From positions 16,587,755-16,651,754 of the forward strand of contig CM043868.1 in NCBI GenBank assembly GCA_023846275.1: a stretch of DNA of 64,000 nucleotides, given 5' to 3'. Of this stretch, positions 25,663 through 38,129 are shown piece after piece. Within the stretch, counting starts at the first letter, position 1. The number at the start of each line of letters is the position of its first letter. Source of the DNA: Vanilla planifolia (lineage: Eukaryota > Streptophyta > Magnoliopsida > Asparagales > Orchidaceae). The notes under the pieces were generated by a model. That model worked only from the letters and a program-made list of their open reading frames with translations, was not told the DNA's origin and ran no database searches. The translations under genes were made by a program, and so were the position numbers.

Positions 25663-26799
25663 CCCTAGTAAGAATCTGCTTAATTATATTCTTAATAATA
25701 TGGATAAAATAGAGCTAAAATGTAAATAGAATGACAAGTGAGGATATTAAAACCCTAGACAAGGACCTAATGGTGAGACAGATTTCAAAATTCATATAAA
25801 TAAACTACGTCAATAAATATAGAATTATAATAAACTAAAATCTTTAATAAACTATAAATAAATGTTGATCACACATAAGATGAAATATGAGTACATACAA
25901 CTAAATATTGATAATAAGCATTATAACATTATGAGACATGAAAGAGTATAATCATAATATTATCCTAAATCACATCTTAGGTGAAAGGTCCTCTTCTAAG
26001 ACCTTATAATCCTTATCTCTTAGTACAATTAATATATTATTTGTGGTATAAGTATTAATAAGTTATTAAAGAGTTAAATAGATAACTAATAAGGTAATAA
26101 AATATAATTAAATAAAATAATATAAGAATAATAATATAGTAAACCATAATCATAAAATAATAACATAATTCATGAGTACTAAATAAAGCAATGACCATGG
26201 TGAAATCTAACAAAAGTAAATATAAATTAATTATTTTTTAATTTATTTAATTTTTAATATGTTATATTTATTTAGTCTAACTTTTTTATTCACACCATCA
26301 TCCTCTAAAAGTAGAACTAAAATCATATGATATTAGTCAATAAACATAATAAGCTTATATCATATATATGAGTAACCCTTGCATGATGTTGTATAAGATC
26401 ATGTCATCTATAAGGCATTCTCATTTTAATAGCAATTCTCATCATGTATAATATAGATATATATATAGACAATCTTTGTTCTATATCATGTAGATGCAGA
26501 TGTAGATATAGATAAGTAATCCTTGATTTATAAATATAAATAAGCATGAGTAATCTTTATAATGTGTTATTTATATGGACAACCCTTACCTGTAACAGAT
26601 ATGAGAAATTCTCACCTTGTGTTACATATAGGTAGATGGGCATTCCTAATGCCTAATCATAAAAGATCATGTTACATATAAGATTATCATAATTTAACAA
26701 TGATAATAATATCTCTAGTAAATAAAATTATTCAATTTTATTTTTATTATTAATATAAACATACTAAATATCAAAGACCTTAAATATTTTTCTTTTCAT
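25663..26799. other. AT-rich DNA, possible inner part of an LTR
   Basis: It lies between the PBS candidate and the repeat copy starting near 26,800. It contains several 'taacccttgcatgat/gtaatccttg' words near 26,370-26,690 that hint at short internal repetition. No counterpart was seen left of 21,085, so the left copy would be truncated. Confidence 0.3.
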
Positions 26800-27276
26800 T
26801 ATATATATATAATTATCTCATTATATAATCATATAATGTAAATAAGCTAAATATACAACATCACTAACAAATAATATTAAAATAATATGCAATATAATCA
26901 TGTTTATAAAAATACATAAAACTAATAAAAACAATCACAAGAAAAATCTTCTAAAACTATAAATAAATTATTATTATATTTATATCATAGTTATTATTTT
27001 TAATATATGAATCCAAAATAGTCATGCTTTGGGCAACTTTCTTCTTTTTAAGGTTTTTTATAATGTTACACATATACAATCATTATCATATGATACTATC
27101 ATATAATTATCATCTAATTCTAATCAATTTAAATCTTAAAATCTCCCTTAAATCACTACCCTTAATTGTACTTATACAAGTTCTTGATTGAATATAATAT
27201 GAGCAGCTTAGTTCCAAATTAATAATACTACTCTACAACTAATCTTATAATATAACCCACAAAATTATTACATACA
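26800..27276 (-). repeat. LTR-like repeat, right copy
   Basis: Diverged partner of 21,085-21,580 in the same orientation, about 5.7 kb away. It ends at 27,276 with the minus-strand edge TGTATGTAATAATT. See the left copy for the shared blocks. No target-site duplication could be assigned because the other LTR end is not defined. Confidence 0.5.
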
Positions 27277-27759
27277 AACCACTGGAGTTTCTTACAAGTT
27301 AACCTAGTTGTCCAATACAATTAAGAACATTGTATTGGCGTGATTCTCTTGTATGAACCTTTGTTCACGCTTTGAACAAACAACTATTATTACACTTTAA
27401 GATCATTATACTAATTAAAACACCACTACACACTTAATGACCACCCCCTTATTCTTAATCTACTTCATCAATATTTTCTTGGGGTTCTTTCAAAATTTTG
27501 ACCTAATTGACTCTTATGATGGGTGCATCTAATTTACTCCCTATGATTAAAAGCAATTCTACATGGCCCGATCTTATTGATTCAATAAAGCTAAATTGAA
27601 AAGACCAAGCTCCTCCCATTAAAATGAAATTTCCTTTCTCTTCTCTCTTTGATATGACATAGCTCCTCCCATGACTTTGTCCTCACTCTCCTTCTTGATG
27701 GAAATAAACCAAAGCAAAATAGATCTTAAATTCCAAACAAAAAACTTGTATTCAAGATT
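27277..27759. other. Intergenic DNA between two retroelement relics
   Basis: No gene was recognised. Part of it may be U5 of the copia LTR that lies to its right. Confidence 0.35.
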
Positions 27760-28024
27760 ATTTGGGAGAAATTGAAAAATAGTGATGAAAACCCTAAGAT
27801 TCAAAATGATAGAAGTAATAGAATTTAAATTTATTCACCTTAACAACTAAGAAAATATTACACCATTTTATAGGAAAGTAATATCCTAAATATGTCTTTT
27901 AATTTGAAAAGTTATTCCTAATCTATACGATAACTATCAACTTAAAATTTAAAATTATTTAAACACTTAAAGTTTGTTAACAAATACTTAAAATTTGCTA
28001 ACAAACACTTAAAGTTTGCTAATA
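27760..28024 (-). repeat. 3' LTR of the copia relic
   Basis: On the minus strand the pol stop is followed within about 20 bases by a purine-rich TTTGAGGG (polypurine tract) and then TATTAGCAAAC, most simply a TGTTAGC LTR start with G changed to A. Inside lie TATAAAATGG (27,863-27,872), an AATAAA signal (27,830-27,835) and three copies of a roughly 22-bp unit with 'cttaaagtttg' (27,960-28,020). The TATA then AATAAA order fits U3-R of a copia LTR. The distal end is approximate. Confidence 0.6.
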
Positions 28025-28055
28025 TTATCCCTCAAATTTAAAGTATCTTCAAGCC

Positions 28056-29645
28056 TTATTGATTTCGTAATTCTTCAAACTTCTTCACTCCAAGTAATTT
28101 AGTAAAAATATCAGTCACTTGTTCTTTAATACTATAATGTACCATGCTTATAGTCTCTTTGTTAACATGATCGCAACAAAAAATGATACCTTGTCTAGAT
28201 ATGTTTGCTTCTTTCAGGTTGAATTAGATTTTTTACTAATTTGATGGCTAATATGTTATCAATAAAGATAGTTGTTGGCTCTTCTTGTTGATGATTAACT
28301 TTTGTAGTAAGTTTTGTAAATAAATTGCTTCACAAACTATTGATGAAATCACAATATATTCTACTTCACAAGATAAAAGAACAATGACATCTTATTTAGT
28401 TTATCTTCACATAAATTTTAATGAACCTAAGAAAAAAACAATAACCAATTGTACTTTTTTCTTTCATTTATATCATCTCTTCAGTCATTATCGGGGTAGC
28501 CACATAAATTTGTCCCACTTTGATTAGTAAAATACAAACCATAATCAAATGTTTTTTTAATATACCTTAGTATTCTTTTTGCAACCATCCAATGTGTTTC
28601 TTTCAAATTTTTTATATATCGACTAATGAGTCTAATAGAATATAAAATTTCAGGTCTTATGATAGTGAGATAACAAAGACTACTAATAAAACTTTTGAAC
28701 AAAGTAAAATCAATGTCTTTTTCTTCTCTTTCTCTACTTATTTTCATAATCACATCAATTAGTATTACTACTAATTTGTAATCTTTCATTCTAAACTTTA
28801 GAAGTTTAGTAGCATACTTTCTTTGAGAGATTTAGATTCTATTTGTTATTTGCTTCACCTTCATGTCAAGAAAGTATGACATTTCGCTATTATCTGTCAT
28901 GTCAAATTCATGTTGCATGATTCTTTTGAATTTTTGAAACAATTCAAAAAAACGTTTCTATATAAAGAACAACAACTACATAAAGATAAACTATAAGAAT
29001 ATCATTAATAGTTGCTTAATATAAAGTGCATGCTCAAATAGATATTTTTGGAATCCTTATTATTGAAGATATCCATCAATCTTAGTATTTTATGCTCTTG
29101 ATACTTGTATTAATTCATACAAAGCCTTCTTCAAATGATAGAATTTATGTAGATTATTTATTATTTTGTAATCTTTAGGTTGATTAACATATAATTTTTC
29201 TTCTAAAACTCTATTAAAAAATACAGACTTAATATTAAATTAGCATACTTTCCACTCATGATATGCTGCAAGTGCTAAAATAAACTTTATTGTATCAAAT
29301 CGAGTAACTAAAGCAAATATCTCATTGTAGTCTATATCATATTTTTGCTTAAAGCCTTTTATCACAAGTCTTGTCTTATATCTATCAACTCTCTCATCTA
29401 TTTTATGCTTGATATTGTAGATTAATTTTACTTTTATGGGTTTCTTTTGAGGGAGATCAACCAACTCTCATATATTAATCTTTTCCATAGATGTTATTTC
29501 TTTATTCATAGCCTTTCGTTAATCTCTATCTTATATTATTTCATCAAAAAAATGGATTCATTATTAGTAAAATAATAGAACAAGTTAGAATACTTAAAAG
29601 TTTACTCATATATCTCTTGTAGATTTTTTATCTTCCTACTTAAGT
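28056..29645 (-). pseudogene. Decayed Ty1/copia pol (RT, RNase H, C-terminus)
   Basis: Read on the minus strand, the order is copia pol. 'KNLQEIYE' (about 29,640) is the integrase-RT linker. 'AMNKEITSMEKINI' is followed by a stop for Trp, then 'ELVDLPQKKPIKVKLIY' and 'YKTRLVIKGFKQKYDIDYNE' (29,240-29,510). 'LEEKLYVNQP' and 'HLKKALYE' come next, then 'EFDMTDNSEMSYFLDMKVK' (about 28,925). RNase H motifs are 'CYLTIIRPEILYSIRLISRY', 'AKRILRYIKKTFDYGLYF' and 'SCEVEYIVISS' (28,327-28,372). The C-terminus is 'VTDIFTKLLGVKKFEELRNQ', with the stop at 28,056-28,058. The YVDD region near 29,000 is frameshifted. Gag, protease and integrase are missing, and unrelated repeat sequence begins near 29,690, so the copy is 5'-truncated and dead. 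Confidence 0.88.
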
Positions 29646-29689
29646 CATTAGAATGTGTTGTCTTTTACATAATATTATACCATAGTTTC

Positions 29690-30333
<644 letters not shown>

Positions 30334-31500
30334 ATTTTATGATTTTTATGATTAAAAAATAAAAATTAAAAATGATATATCAAAATTTTTAGGTAATTTG
30401 GTTCAAACTAAAATCTATGTTCACTCCTAACTCATGTTAAGAAAAAGTCTATTATTAAGAAAGTTTTAGCTTAAGGTTTTGCTTTATTGTTCACTTTTCA
30501 ATCTCTAGATATTTTTCTTTATAGTTTACCTTTGACTTGAGATTTTTTCTTATAGTTTATCTCCAATGTATTTGAGATTTTTTTAAGGTTTACTTCTAAC
30601 CTACTACCTAGTAGGTTTTACAGATTTAATTATAACTAATGTTTTTGTGAGTTCAACTCCAACTTAGTTTTTTATGAGATCAAACCAAATTTGTGTTTTC
30701 ACAAATACTTAGTCATCCAACCCAAAAGAAAAGAAAAATACAAAAGGAAAAGTTTTTTTATAAAATAACATAAATTTTTTTATGTTTATTTATGAATAGA
30801 GTAAGGCACAAAATTCTAAAAATTGTGAAGAAAAGTATGAAAATAAAAGATTAGAATATTTAGGCTTACTTGAAAAAAATTGAAATTTCGAGTAGTACTA
30901 AGTCGTAGTATACTATTGAAAAATTTTATACTAGTGGAATACCACACATTACTTTGTTTTAGATCTTAAAATATTGCTTATATTAATTAGCCATTTCATT
31001 TGTAATAGTTGGACTTTTATAAAAAAATTTTGATCATAGTCATTAGTAGTAGTTATCATAAAATATTTTTTTTCCAAAATGGCTATACAATGACTCATAT
31101 AATGGTTTGAGAAATAGTAGTTAGGAGGGATCGACCAGATTCATTGGATTCGATCAGAGAGGATTTGAATCCTTAAATTAGCGAATATAAAAGCATATGA
31201 GTTATATATAGTTGGATCAAGATAAATTAGATGTAAGCCATTCGAACATGTCAGATGAGATCTAGATAATTTGGTTCATCAATGATAATGATAGATTAGA
31301 TTATAATCATATGATATAATCTCGAGAGAACTAGGTTGTTACATCAAGAATAGATTAAAAAGAGGAATCAATCATGATTGTTTGATTAGGATCATCTAAT
31401 GGATATGAAGATGGTCCAAGATAACTATTTAAAAGGTTAAGGTTATCTCCACCATTTGATAATGAAAATGCATGATCGTAGACATCAAGTTGTTCCCAAT
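30334..31500. other. AT-rich intergenic DNA
   Basis: No gene or domain was recognised. From about 31,130 the sequence is less AT-biased ('ggatcgaccagattcattgg' and following) and leads into the snRNA-type promoter motif. It may be part of the same repeat. Confidence 0.35.
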
Positions 31501-31529
31501 TTTGGAAGAATATAGACGCTGAAGCATTA

Positions 31530-31571
31530 GTCCCACATTATAGGAAATTCAACATGTTTTCCTTTTATATG
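31530..31571 (+). promoter_or_regulatory. snRNA-type promoter motif (USE plus TATA)
   Basis: GTCCCACATTA (31,530-31,540) matches 9 of 11 bases of RTCCCACATCG, the plant upstream sequence element of snRNA genes. A TATA box TTTATATG follows at 31,564-31,571, leaving 23 bases between them. In plants a spacing of about 23-24 bases is the RNA polymerase III (U6/U3) arrangement, while about 33-34 is polymerase II. The sequence downstream of the predicted start (about 31,595) is not U6, U3, 7SL or another RNA I recognise, and no strong T-run terminator follows. It may be a promoter relic, a promoter carried by a repeat, or an unknown small RNA gene. Confidence 0.4.
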
Positions 31572-31599
31572 AACTTTCACGTAGCTATATTTCAAGCTA

Positions 31600-32379
31600 A
31601 AACATAGGGTTAGCTCTCTCCTTGTTCACTTAAGATTTCATCACCTGGGCCACTTGTATGCACACAATTTTGATATGATTTTGAGTTTGGCCCAACTATT
31701 CGCATACTTAGTATGAGTTTTGCCCAACTCAATCCTTCATCATGCTTACCCTAATTGGGTTTAGGATTGTACCCTGATTAATTTCAAGTTTTATCCAACA
31801 TGGTTTCAGTTAGTCCTTTAACTTGTGGCTTCTTAGGCCCACTTAGGCTTGGTTTGCCAATGTGCTTTGTTTTTGGGGTGTGGCTTATGATATTTTTTTA
31901 ATTAAGAAAATTTAAGAAAATTTATTTTTCTTATTTAACAAAACATTTAATAATTGCCCTAACATGTAAGTTAGTAAAAATATATAAGCAAGATTTAACA
32001 AAGAAAAGAATTAAATATTTGAAAAATAAAATCTTATGTTTCTTAAATCAAGAAAATATTTAAGTAAGATTTGAAAGAATTTGAATAAAAAAAATATATC
32101 TCATGATTAATAACTAATATGCTAACATTTTATTTTATAACAAAAAATATTTTTAAAGTTGATGTGTATATCTTTAATCTTTAAAGCTTATTAAACTCTA
32201 AGATATTTTAAAACCACTTATTCATCATTTTTAAAAATGTTTGAATTATTCTTTACAACTAAGTCTGATACATATTAAATAAACTCATTAAAATAGAATA
32301 CTGAATATTTATGACTTGACTCATCAAAACATAAGGGTGATCTAACAAAATCTTAGCTTACTTTTGTGCATATTAACAC
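31600..32379. other. Intergenic DNA after the USE/TATA motif
   Basis: No open reading frame or RNA family was recognised. 31,600-31,880 is moderately GC-balanced with repeated 'ggcccaact' words near 31,690 and 31,720. AT-rich sequence follows. Confidence 0.35.
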
Positions 32380-32660
32380 TTATCTCATATTCCTTCTCTC
32401 TTTTACATGATTATATCATATGATACTTTATGTCCATGCTATATCATGAATCCCTTAACTATTAAATATGTAAGATAAACTGTGCTCTATCATACTCATA
32501 TTTGACTTCATCGTACTTGTATGATACAATCTTATATAACTAGCCTATCCATCATATTGATTCTCTCTCTTGATCATACCGTGCGATCATTTTCTATCAT
32601 ATTGTATAATATCTTAAATTCTTGACAAATATTTAAAAATTATATATATATATATATATA
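32380..32660 (-). repeat. LTR-like palindrome-rich block with (TA)n
   Basis: It has the 'atcatatgatac', 'cttgtatgatacaatc' and 'atcataccgtgcgatcat' word set of the 6,480 and 29,690 blocks, followed by a short (TA)n at about 32,641-32,661. Probably another degenerate LTR copy, orientation by similarity. Confidence 0.3.
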
Positions 32661-32865
32661 TCATTATTTTATAATTCATCTCTATTTAAGATAATTAATC
32701 ATTTTCTAATATATTTTTTTTCAATATTCTATAGTTAGAATTTATTAAAATTTTTGTCCCCACTATTGGAATTTTACATTAAAGAAATAGTAGATGTGTT
32801 CCTTTAAGAATATTCTAATGCATCCTTAAAGACAAATGGAGGTATAACAACAAGATAAGTTGATG

Positions 32866-33330
32866 AAACAATTTCATAGGCTAAATGCTTCTCATTTTGC
32901 TAATGTAGCTAATCTAATTTTGGAAGAGGATTGGCTTGAAGACATGGAAATACTATTTGAAAGCAGGTTATGTCCAAAAAGTAAAAAAGTGCCACTAATA
33001 GTAATTGTGCTAATTGGAGTTATTACGATTTAATGATTTGGGTAGAAGAGGCTACAATTTAAAAGTTGTCTTGTAAATTTTGTGGTGAAAATTTTGCAAA
33101 GTTTATAGGGATTCATATGTCCTGATATTAGCTTAAGATAAGATGTGGGGTGATTTGAATAATCTGATTAAATAGAACTTGATAGTGAAAGTGTATAAGT
33201 AAAAAACTAAGAAGCTCTATCAAAGATGTGGCTTATCTATTGGACTTCTTAGAACTTGATAGAGGGAAGGAAAACAATTAGATGTCTTTATGATATACAA
33301 CTACATAAATGTATTTCTAGATGATTTTTC
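32866..33330 (+). pseudogene. Chromovirus gag N-terminal relic
   Basis: From 32,866 the + strand reads 'KQFHRLNASHFANVANL' then 'EEDWLEDMEILFE', matching the conserved start of plant gypsy gag (F-x-x-L-x-P-P-x-F, then A-x-x-W-L-x-x-x-E-x-I-x-E). A later piece near 33,140 reads 'DKMWGDLNNLIK', matching the (K)-x-x-E-F-x-x-L-x-Q-G region. Stops and frameshifts interrupt it, and no pol domain follows. Confidence 0.55.
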
Positions 33331-35129
33331 AAGGTTATTGCTTAAAAAATAAACTTGGAATTAATATTATACTTAGTGCTGAACTAATTTACCAAGAGCT
33401 TACTACATTAATGAATGATACTAAGTTGATCCAACTTATCATATAGAATTTTTTCTATTTATTTTATTTTTTTAATTTATTGTGAGTTGTGATAGATTAT
33501 TTATAAGACCCTAAAAAAATTTTAGTTCTTTTTACATATTTTTATACTTTTTTATTATTTTACTATGTAAGAGGATTTTTGTAATTTTTATTTTTATTCA
33601 AGTGATTTGTCATTTGTATCTATAAATATGCTTTATAGAATGGAAAAGAAGACAATTTTGGCTTAGTTTTGTGTTTTTCAAAAATTTTAATCTCTCTTAG
33701 TACATGTGTACACAACCTAGATTATGATTTATAATTGTTTAAGTTATAATTTAAACATGTAAATTGTGATTCAGATCCTTTACCATTTTAGTATTAGAGA
33801 TAGGTAAGGGTTGAGCTACACGAGTTCTCATATTCATCCTCTTACTTTCATTAGTTTCACATTTTTCAATTATTTCTTGACACTTTGCTTTCCCCAATTT
33901 ATGTGCCTCTCCTCTTTAGTCATCCCAACTACTATCAATTATGTCGCTATCAAGTTTCTTGAACAAACAAAAATTACATCAGATTTTTGTGACATTGGCC
34001 ATTGATAACCATCAATGTCACATTGTACTTGTCTACTATAATTAGCCATGCACACCTATAGCCTTTCACAATTATCATGTGTGAGATTCACATATGCACG
34101 ATTTTGCCATCTTACGTAGCATCGTTGCACCAACTCTTACATTGCGTCCACGATAGCTTTTGTGCACAAACCCTTTAGTTGTTGCTATGCTTCCATCTTG
34201 TTTGTGCATAATCACTTGTGTGTGATCTGTGATGATCTCTATTACCACTTCTTTTGTATATACATTTGAAATGACAAATCATAAGGGATATAGGAGCACA
34301 TATAATGCAATGATTCAATATCTCAAATGCATAACATTATATTACTCATTGTGATGTGTGTAATAAATATTAATTCAAGATTTTCTTAAAAGAACATGTG
34401 TAATGTTCATTAAAACATCAACCAAAAAATAATTAAAAAATATTTAAATGGTACTATTCTAATGCATTTTGGTTAACTCGATACGATACTTGATCAGTCT
34501 CAGATAAGTTGTATAGACATTGAATATTAATTATATTTTCTCATAAAATATGAATTATGCTAAATTAAATTTTTGAAAGATATCTATTATTTAAAATATT
34601 TTTAAAAATCATTTTATGATAATATTTGAATAATTTAAAAATATTTAAGTGCTTATTTAATAAATAAATATTTTATATTTATTGAATATTTTAAACCTTG
34701 ATATTTATAAAATTAAATTTGATATCTATGAATAGAAATATTTTAAATTTTATTTATGTAAGTTGCCTTATTTATAAACTTAAACAAGATTATAAGAATA
34801 AAAAAAGTTATAATTATAATTATTTCCTAATTTTTTGTGTGATACCTTTTCTCTACTTGATCAATTTTGGTTTAACAAAATAAAATAATTAATATTCTCT
34901 TTTCGACTAAGTCAATTCAGCATTTAACAGGAAAATTGACAATGCTGTTATCCTTCTCTAATTATTTGAGTGAAAATACTAAATTATTGTTGTAAAATTA
35001 ATACCATAGGGTTGGTGTGACCTACCAAAGCGTCGTCAAATCTGCCTAACAAATCGGAAGAGCACCGCATTTGATCTCGCCGCCCAACTCCGAAACAACG
35101 CATCACTAGCTTTTTACGCAGCCGTGATC
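33331..35129. other. AT-rich intergenic DNA
   Basis: Nothing was recognised on either strand. 33,810-34,260 is less AT-rich, but its frames match no family I know. The end of the stretch is the promoter region of the AGP-like gene, where GC content rises from about 35,020. Confidence 0.4.
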
Positions 35130-35137
35130 TATATTAA
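35130..35137 (+). promoter_or_regulatory. TATA box of the AGP-like gene
   Basis: CTATATTAATG lies about 105 bases before the start codon, giving a predicted leader of roughly 75-80 bases. GC content rises sharply around it. Confidence 0.5.
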
Positions 35138-35240
35138 TGAACAGACATCAAACCCGGCTCCGTGAAGTCGCCGTCGCCAATTCCGTGCTCACTACTCTCG
35201 TTCAGCTACTGGTCGCCGCCAGATCCACCAGATCCCGTCG

Positions 35241-35810
35241 ATGGCCACCGTTCTTCCAACATTGTCAGGATTTTCCCTCCTCTTCCTCCTTTCCCATTTA
35301 TCGTTCGCCGATCACATTTCCCCCGTACTCTCCCCATCGTCCGCTCATTTCTTCGGCGGTCCCTCGCCGCAAACGAGTCAGTTCGTTGAAGATTCATCCC
35401 CTCTGTCCTCCCCATCTCTACCTCCATCGTCATCTCCATCTCCATCTCCATCTCCGTCTCCATCTCCATCTCCATCTCCATCTCCGGATCTATCTCCTTC
35501 GCATCCACTATCGCCCCCTTCTCCGTCCCCTTCTCGCGCACAAGAGTCGGCTCCATCCCCTGTTCCTGCCGCTGTGGACTCTGAGATTCGGAATGTAGAT
35601 GACAGTGACTTGAAGTCTGAAGTGGCTGCAGAGGAGATCGGCGATGGCGATGCTGACGTGGGGATGAGCGGCGGGATGAAGGCTGCATTAGCAACCGGAG
35701 TGGTGGCTGGTGCTGGGATTTTGTGTTTGGGGACATTCGTTTACATAAAGCGGAAGGAGAATACACGGCGAGCCAGGTACGGTTACTCTGCCAGAGAAGA
35801 TCTGCTCTGA
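35241..35810 (+). CDS. Hydroxyproline-rich / AGP-like membrane protein
   Basis: A complete single-exon gene of 189 residues. Residues 1-23 form a signal peptide with hydrophobic core 'FSLLFLLSHLSF' and likely cleavage after Ala23. Residues 28-110 are rich in Ser and Pro, with nine Ser-Pro dipeptides in a row at 65-82. Alternating Ser-Pro is the classic signal for Pro hydroxylation and arabinogalactan attachment. An acidic linker (about 113-141) follows, then a transmembrane segment (about 147-169) and a short basic tail with 'KRKENTRRARYGY'. The single membrane pass and basic tail match a group of small plant proline-rich membrane proteins and differ from GPI-anchored classical AGPs. It probably sits in the plasma membrane with the glycosylated part in the wall. 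Overlapping frames at the same place lack a signal peptide and are shadows. Confidence 0.8.
   Translation: MATVLPTLSGFSLLFLLSHLSFADHISPVLSPSSAHFFGGPSPQTSQFVEDSSPLSSPSLPPSSSPSPSPSPSPSPSPSPSPDLSPSHPLSPPSPSPSRAQESAPSPVPAAVDSEIRNVDDSDLKSEVAAEEIGDGDADVGMSGGMKAALATGVVAGAGILCLGTFVYIKRKENTRRARYGYSAREDLL
35429..35487 (+). repeat. In-frame hexanucleotide repeat (TCTCCA)n
   Basis: About nine TCTCCA/G units encode the Ser-Pro run of the AGP-like protein. Because the unit is six bases, copy-number change keeps the frame, so the length of the glycosylated stretch may vary between alleles. Confidence 0.85.
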
Positions 35811-38129
35811 GAATAACTCATCTCTCAGCCATCTACTTGGTTTTGCTTAAAGTTAGATCATACATACGATGCATTGTACTTGGAGATCTGGTTGATTCTT
35901 TTACCTTCATTCATCGATAATTAACTATTCACGCTAGTTGCAGAATATTAGCAAATACGAGTTTCTTTTGATTCTTGATTAGATATATCTAATAATTCCA
36001 TCGATTCTGCTCTACCTTCGATTGAAATTATAGAAGCGTCAGTTTTAGCAGCTGATGTTTATTTTTATGTTGAGATCCGTTGGAGATTTGTGACCAACTC
36101 ATTCTTCGATGAATCACAATAGTTTGAAAAGTTGGGTGTCCCACCCAAATGGTCCGTTACTCTTGTTTCGATGGAGTTGAGATCCATAGTAAAATCAAAA
36201 AAGGGAAGCATCATCGATGCAAGAATTGTTACGAAGAATTCCCGCTTCTTTTTTAAATTGAATTAGTGATAATTTTTAACATTTCTAAGATTCAGATTCA
36301 CTCTTGACCATAAAATTGATGTGTTCAACATGCAACATTCAAATTGCTATTATCCAATTATAGTAACAGTGGCAAATAATCCATTCCTGGGGCTTCATCG
36401 TATGCCGGGCATCACGGCTCACATTTTTAAGCTATTGATGTGACGACTTATCACATGGCATATACTTGGAATCAAGTGATGGTATTGTATGAGAGTCGAC
36501 GACCTTTTTATTTCAAGTAAACCTTTAAAATATTATTAATTTCTGTGATTATTATATTTTTAATTTTATTGTAACTTATCAAACACCATTTCATTTTAAT
36601 CATATATTTAATTTTAGAGATAATCATAATAATAGTTCTAAACAAATTAAAAGTGATCTCCCTTGGTTTGTTATTATATCATCCCTTGCCTTGTTATCTC
36701 CTTATCTACCTGAAAGAAAAATACTTAAAATTACTAAAAAAAAAAAAAGATAGGGTCTAAGACTAATAAAGATTTGATCTTTAGTCAAATTTGCAGAATC
36801 TAACTATTGGATTGATATTCAATTTTTCAGTAATTTTTTGTCATAAGTTTATGCATACAATTATATTAATATTAATACATGCTTTTTTATGCCTAAATAT
36901 ATTTAAATTAATTAATACATAATTATATTCTTGGATACATTGATATTTAGATTCAATTTCTACCCGTTTAGTTTAGGATTAATTGATAGCTAACTAATAA
37001 CATTTTGAATCTTTGAAATGATTTTACATCCTTAAATAAGGATATGACAAAATTGTAAATCAATTATAACGTTTCCTTGTAGAGACCCATGTAAAAGGAA
37101 AAACACATATTGTAATTAAATTCACGACTCTTCTATTTAAAAAATTTTTGATATAAAATCAATTTGTTTCCTTCCCTTTATTCTCCTTTTATTCTTTCTC
37201 CTATGGCTACTATGTTGTCCTCAGAAATTGTACTTTGTACAAAAAAAACAGGCAAAATATAGTAAGATTTTCCATCTAAGATTAAGGCATATGTATATAT
37301 TATAATTAATAAATAAACTCTTTTGATTAAAAAAAGGTATAAATGTGTTCAAAATATTAAAAATATATGAATAATATTAACCTAGTTATTTGCACCTCTC
37401 TGTTAGGTAAGAAGGGTAACTTCAACATTAATATTATTTTAATACTTTAACTAAAATTTTGCTCTTGAGACCTAAAAAGTGATCTCTTGGAGGCACATTA
37501 GTTTTGTGAAAAAGAACATGAACCAATGCCCCTTATCCTAGGCAAGCAAAGAACCAATAACTCCAATAGTTCAACAAATTATGTTACTTGAGAGGAGTTT
37601 TAGAATCTCACTAGTCAAATTGTAAATTAATTGTGTTTTTAGTCTATCAATCAATTCACTTTGCAAAGATAAATGGAGTTTGTCTACAATCTACACACTA
37701 GTCAAAGCAACAGTACCATCCCTAATGGCCATGGATGACACATATAGGCACCTGAATTAGTGGTGCTTGTCCAACTTGTCGTCAATATTCTAGTTGCTCA
37801 GCCAATGCCATTCATGTACCAATCAGTCCAGTTGTTGGCTACACTAGTTTAGTTGCCATTAGCTATACGTGTGGTCATGGGTTTTACTTATGTTGTAGAG
37901 AGAGGGGAACTCATCCAAAACCCTCTTTCCCAATCACCCGAAGTCCTTAGGATGATTTGTAAGCTCATTGGGAGGGCAACTAGATAGATTGGAATCATGT
38001 TCCTCCCCTTCCTTGTTAGCATCGACTCCACAAAGACTGCATTGAGGACTAACACAACCAAATTGTCTCAATTAGTAACCCCATCCCTTATCCAAATACT
38101 TCAATGCAGATTGCTTGCCAATTGATTAC
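35811..38129. other. 3' flank of AGP-like gene and AT-rich intergenic DNA
   Basis: The first 150 bases are probably 3' UTR, with no clear AATAAA. 37,480-38,129 is less AT-rich and is probably the leader and N-terminal gag of the Tat-lineage element that follows. I could not identify its 5' LTR or PBS. Confidence 0.4.

Noticed and set aside
27619..27804. 61-residue minus-strand frame
   Set aside because: It falls in the LTR/U5 part of the copia relic and is not conserved coding sequence.
35137..35766. Overlapping open frames on both strands of the AGP-like gene (153, 75 and 186 residues)
   Set aside because: They are read from the same GC-rich repeat in other frames. Their His/Leu- or Met/Glu-rich repeats are frame shadows of the TCTCCA units, and none has a signal peptide or domain.
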